From: Desulfovibrio sp.
GTDB taxonomy: Bacteria; Desulfobacterota; Desulfovibrionia; Desulfovibrionales; Desulfovibrionaceae
Assembly: GCA_009773975.1 (NCBI GenBank)
Contig: VSMX01000040.1
Location: forward strand, 1-7,676
DNA: 7,676 bases
Direction: 5' to 3'
How positions within the stretch are numbered: position 1 is the first letter of the stretch; every line of letters starts with the position of its first letter. The position numbers and the translations under genes were made by a program. Positions 6,183 to 7,676 of this stretch are shown piece after piece. Under the pieces are notes generated by a model. It ran no database searches. It had not been told where the DNA came from and was given only the letters and a program-made list of their open reading frames with translations.

Positions 6183-6291
6183 ATTCCCCGCATACTTGAA
6201 AACAAATAACTGGCAACGCGCGGCGCGCCGATTGCGGCAATGCGCATTGTGGCCGTATTGGCATTTTTTTAACGGAGTTCCGAATGGCTGA
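6172..6291 (+). CDS. Doubtful 39-codon ORF bridging hisI and hisG
   Basis: A frame starting MANRFPAYLK begins inside the last codons of hisI (+1 frame) and ends with TGA at 6289-6291, overlapping the hisG start by 8 bases. GAGG lies 3 bases before its ATG, closer than usual. The product is basic and rich in aromatic residues near its end (WPYWHFF) and spans the whole candidate attenuator. It has only one histidine, so it is not a classical his leader peptide. It could couple translation into hisG, or be chance. Confidence 0.15.
   Translation: MANRFPAYLKTNNWQRAARRLRQCALWPYWHFFNGVPNG
6227..6270 (+). terminator. Terminator or attenuator-like hairpin before hisG
   Basis: An imperfect stem: GCCGAT (6227-6232) with ATTGGC (6257-6262, one G-T pair), CGG (6235-6237) with CCG (6253-6255), and CAAT (6238-6241) with ATTG (6246-6249) around the loop GCGC. 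One A and seven T residues (6264-6270) follow directly. The hisG ribosome binding site GGAG begins four bases later. The layout is that of an intrinsic terminator inside an operon, hence possibly conditional, but the internal loops make its strength uncertain. Confidence 0.5.
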
Positions 6292-7168
6292 TGATATTCT
6301 CAAGCTTGGCTTGCCCAAGGGATCCCTGGAGGAAGCCACATTAAGCCTTTTTGACCGCGCGGGCTGGAAAATCCGCAAGCACGCGCGCAATTATTTCCCC
6401 GAGATCAACGATCCCGCCATTGCCCTTTCGCTTTGCCGCGTGCAGGAAATGGGCGGTTATGTGGCGGACGGGATTCTGGACGCGGCCATCACAGGGCTTG
6501 ACTGGCTGCATGAAAGCGGACACGCCGAAGACGTTGTGCGCATTGCGGATCTTGTCTATTCCAGGAATTCGATGCGGCCCTGCCGCTGGGTGCTGGCCGT
6601 GGCCGGCGATGCGCCATATGCCAGCGCAAAAGACCTGGCCGGCAAGCGTATTGCCACGGAAGTTCGCGGCCTGACCAGCAAATATTTTGCGGACAAGGGC
6701 GTCGATGCCGATATTTTTCATTCATACGGCGCAACAGAAGCCAAGATTGTGGAAGGACTTGCTGACGGCATTGTGGAAGTAACCGAAACCGGCGCCACAA
6801 TTCATGCCCACGGCCTGAAGATCATTGACGAGGTCATGGTTTCCTTTCCCGTGCTTGTGGCCAATCCGCAAGCTCTGGCCAACAAAGTCAAGAAGGCCAG
6901 GATCGACCAGATCATGCTGCTCCTGCTCGGCGCGCTGCGCGCGGAAAATCTTGTCGCCCTCAAGATGAATGTGCCTGGCAAATGCCTGGACAAGGTTCTG
7001 GCCATGCTGCCCGCGTTGAACTCGCCAACCGTGTCGCCGCTCCGGGATTCGGACTGGCTTTCCGTGGAGACCGTTGTCCAGACCGACCTTGTGCGCGAAC
7101 TGATCCCCAGGCTGCGCGAAGCCGGCGCGGAAGGCATTATCGAATATGCCCTGAACAAGGTGATATAG
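6284..7168 (+). CDS. hisG: ATP phosphoribosyltransferase, long form
   Basis: Catalyses the committed first step of histidine biosynthesis, joining ATP and PRPP to form phosphoribosyl-ATP; in the cytoplasm, normally feedback-inhibited by histidine. The 294 residues identify the long form, which has its own regulatory domain and needs no HisZ. Visible parts: N-terminal GLPKGSL (9-15), YVADGILDAAITGLDWL (59-75), the PRPP phosphate loop EVTETGATIHAHGL (165-178), and the C-terminal ACT-like histidine-binding domain (about 215-294) with LVALKMNVP, SPTVSPL and a GAEGIIEYAL end. The start has GGAG 6 bases upstream. It follows hisI after 101 bases containing a terminator-like hairpin, so its expression may be set apart from that of hisI. 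A GC-rich hairpin follows at 7213-7238. Confidence 0.97.
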   Translation: MADDILKLGLPKGSLEEATLSLFDRAGWKIRKHARNYFPEINDPAIALSLCRVQEMGGYVADGILDAAITGLDWLHESGHAEDVVRIADLVYSRNSMRPCRWVLAVAGDAPYASAKDLAGKRIATEVRGLTSKYFADKGVDADIFHSYGATEAKIVEGLADGIVEVTETGATIHAHGLKIIDEVMVSFPVLVANPQALANKVKKARIDQIMLLLLGALRAENLVALKMNVPGKCLDKVLAMLPALNSPTVSPLRDSDWLSVETVVQTDLVRELIPRLREAGAEGIIEYALNKVI

Positions 7169-7212
7169 GCGGAAACGGGAAAAACAAAATACAATTTGCC
7201 TAAATGAAAGAT

Positions 7213-7242
7213 TGGCGGCCGGCTTGCCCTGGCCGCCATTTT
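7213..7242 (+). terminator. Probable bidirectional terminator after hisG
   Basis: TGGCGGCC (7213-7220) and GGCCGCCA (7231-7238) form a perfect 8-bp GC-rich stem with a 10-base loop, followed by TTTT on the plus strand. On the minus strand the stem is followed by ATCTTTCATTT. It sits 44 bases after the hisG stop and 21 bases past the stop of the convergent minus-strand gene, a natural place for a shared terminator. Confidence 0.7.
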
Positions 7243-7259
7243 GGTGAAGGGATCAGGAT

Positions 7260-7676
7260 TTAGCTCTTCTCCCTTTCTTCCTGTTCAAGATTGACATTCG
7301 CTGGCTGCGGAATTTCCCCGGCCACATTTTCGGCCATATCCTCGAGAGAAGTAAAAAGCTCGTCCTCAAGTTCGGCCAGGGTTGGCTCCTCGTCCCGCTG
7401 GACCACGCCTTCCACAGCCCGGGCCTCTTCAGTTGGCTGCGCGTCAGCAAAATCTTCTTCATCGTCCGGCACATCCACGGGCGCATAGCCCAGCAGAGCT
7501 TCCCCGGCCGCAGAGGCATCGGTCAATTCTGCAGGCTCGTCGTCGAGGGCGGCTTCATCAATGGCAGCTTCGCCAGCAGCAGGCTCATTCTGGAGGATCT
7601 GGCTTTCTGGCCCAGGCGCGGTTTCAGCGAAAGCAGGCGCTTCCGGGGCGGCAGTTTCTGTATTTCGCGGTTCCGG
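7260..7676 (-). CDS. C-terminal part of an acidic Ala/Pro-rich protein
   Basis: An open frame runs in from the right edge without a stop and ends with TAA at 7260-7262, giving the last 138 residues of a protein whose start lies outside the window. I do not recognise the family. The segment is low in complexity: 40 of 138 residues are Asp or Glu and only five are Arg or Lys, with many Ala and Pro in the first half, so it is probably disordered. The most ordered stretch is around TLAELEDELFTSLEDMAENV (99-118), which could form an amphipathic helix. No Cys, membrane segment or catalytic motif is visible. The frame is supported by the absence of stops to the edge and the hairpin after its stop. 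A TTG at 7526 could serve as a start but has no good binding site. A competing frame at 7253-7519 is less likely. Confidence 0.6.
   Translation of the reverse strand, partial: PEPRNTETAAPEAPAFAETAPGPESQILQNEPAAGEAAIDEAALDDEPAELTDASAAGEALLGYAPVDVPDDEEDFADAQPTEEARAVEGVVQRDEEPTLAELEDELFTSLEDMAENVAGEIPQPANVNLEQEEREKS

Noticed and set aside
6221..6249. Palindromes CGGCGCGCCG and CAATGCGCATTG as separate operator sites
   Set aside because: Short GC-rich palindromes are common in this sequence, and the second is better explained as the top of the larger terminator-like stem at 6227-6262.
1..7676. Search for a mobile element, CRISPR array, tRNA/rRNA, toxin-antitoxin or defence system
   Set aside because: No transposase or integrase motifs, terminal repeats, regularly spaced direct repeats, tRNA-like arms or defence-gene motifs were seen. 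Every long stretch is covered by recognisable housekeeping genes.

Overview
The window is an ordinary bacterial core-genome segment: GC-rich, gene-dense and laid out as two divergent transcription blocks plus the edge of a third gene. All seven complete protein families are recognisable from sequence motifs: UMP kinase, a nitroreductase, Rex, a ComM/YifB ATPase, signal peptidase I, a YpfJ-type metallopeptidase, and the histidine enzymes HisI and long-form HisG make eight genes in all. The mix suggests an anaerobic Gram-negative bacterium, and I would guess a Desulfovibrio-like deltaproteobacterium. That is an inference from remembered family resemblance and gene pairing, not a database result.

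Left block, minus strand, positions about 100-4730. A good sigma70-type promoter (4699-4728) drives lepB (4002-4628). comM follows after 1 base (2453-4000), and rex (1739-2398) after a further 54 bases. A 255-base gap with several hairpins precedes a nitroreductase with a GTG start (905-1483). After an 84-base gap carrying a perfect TATAAT comes pyrH (101-820). The first 100 bases hold a small hairpin and possibly the start of the next minus-strand gene, which cannot be identified.

Right block, plus strand, positions about 4849-7240. A promoter (4849-4878) leads into a membrane-anchored zinc metallopeptidase (4954-5808), whose stop overlaps the start of hisI (5808-6182) by one base. hisG (6284-7168) follows after 101 bases. 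That gap contains a hairpin followed by seven T residues directly before the hisG ribosome binding site, so it looks like a terminator or attenuator. A GC-rich hairpin at 7213-7238 probably ends hisG transcription and also serves the minus-strand gene on its right, of which only the last 138 codons, very acidic and Ala/Pro-rich, are in the window.

Functionally the window joins protein export (LepB), a DNA-processing ATPase (ComM), redox-responsive regulation (Rex), flavin redox chemistry, pyrimidine nucleotide supply (PyrH) and two steps of histidine biosynthesis (HisG step 1, HisI step 3). I found no mobile element, CRISPR array, tRNA or rRNA, and no evidence for a new defence or metabolic system. 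The points worth a second look are regulatory: the hisI-hisG hairpin, the long dyad upstream of the nitroreductase and the hairpin cluster downstream of rex.
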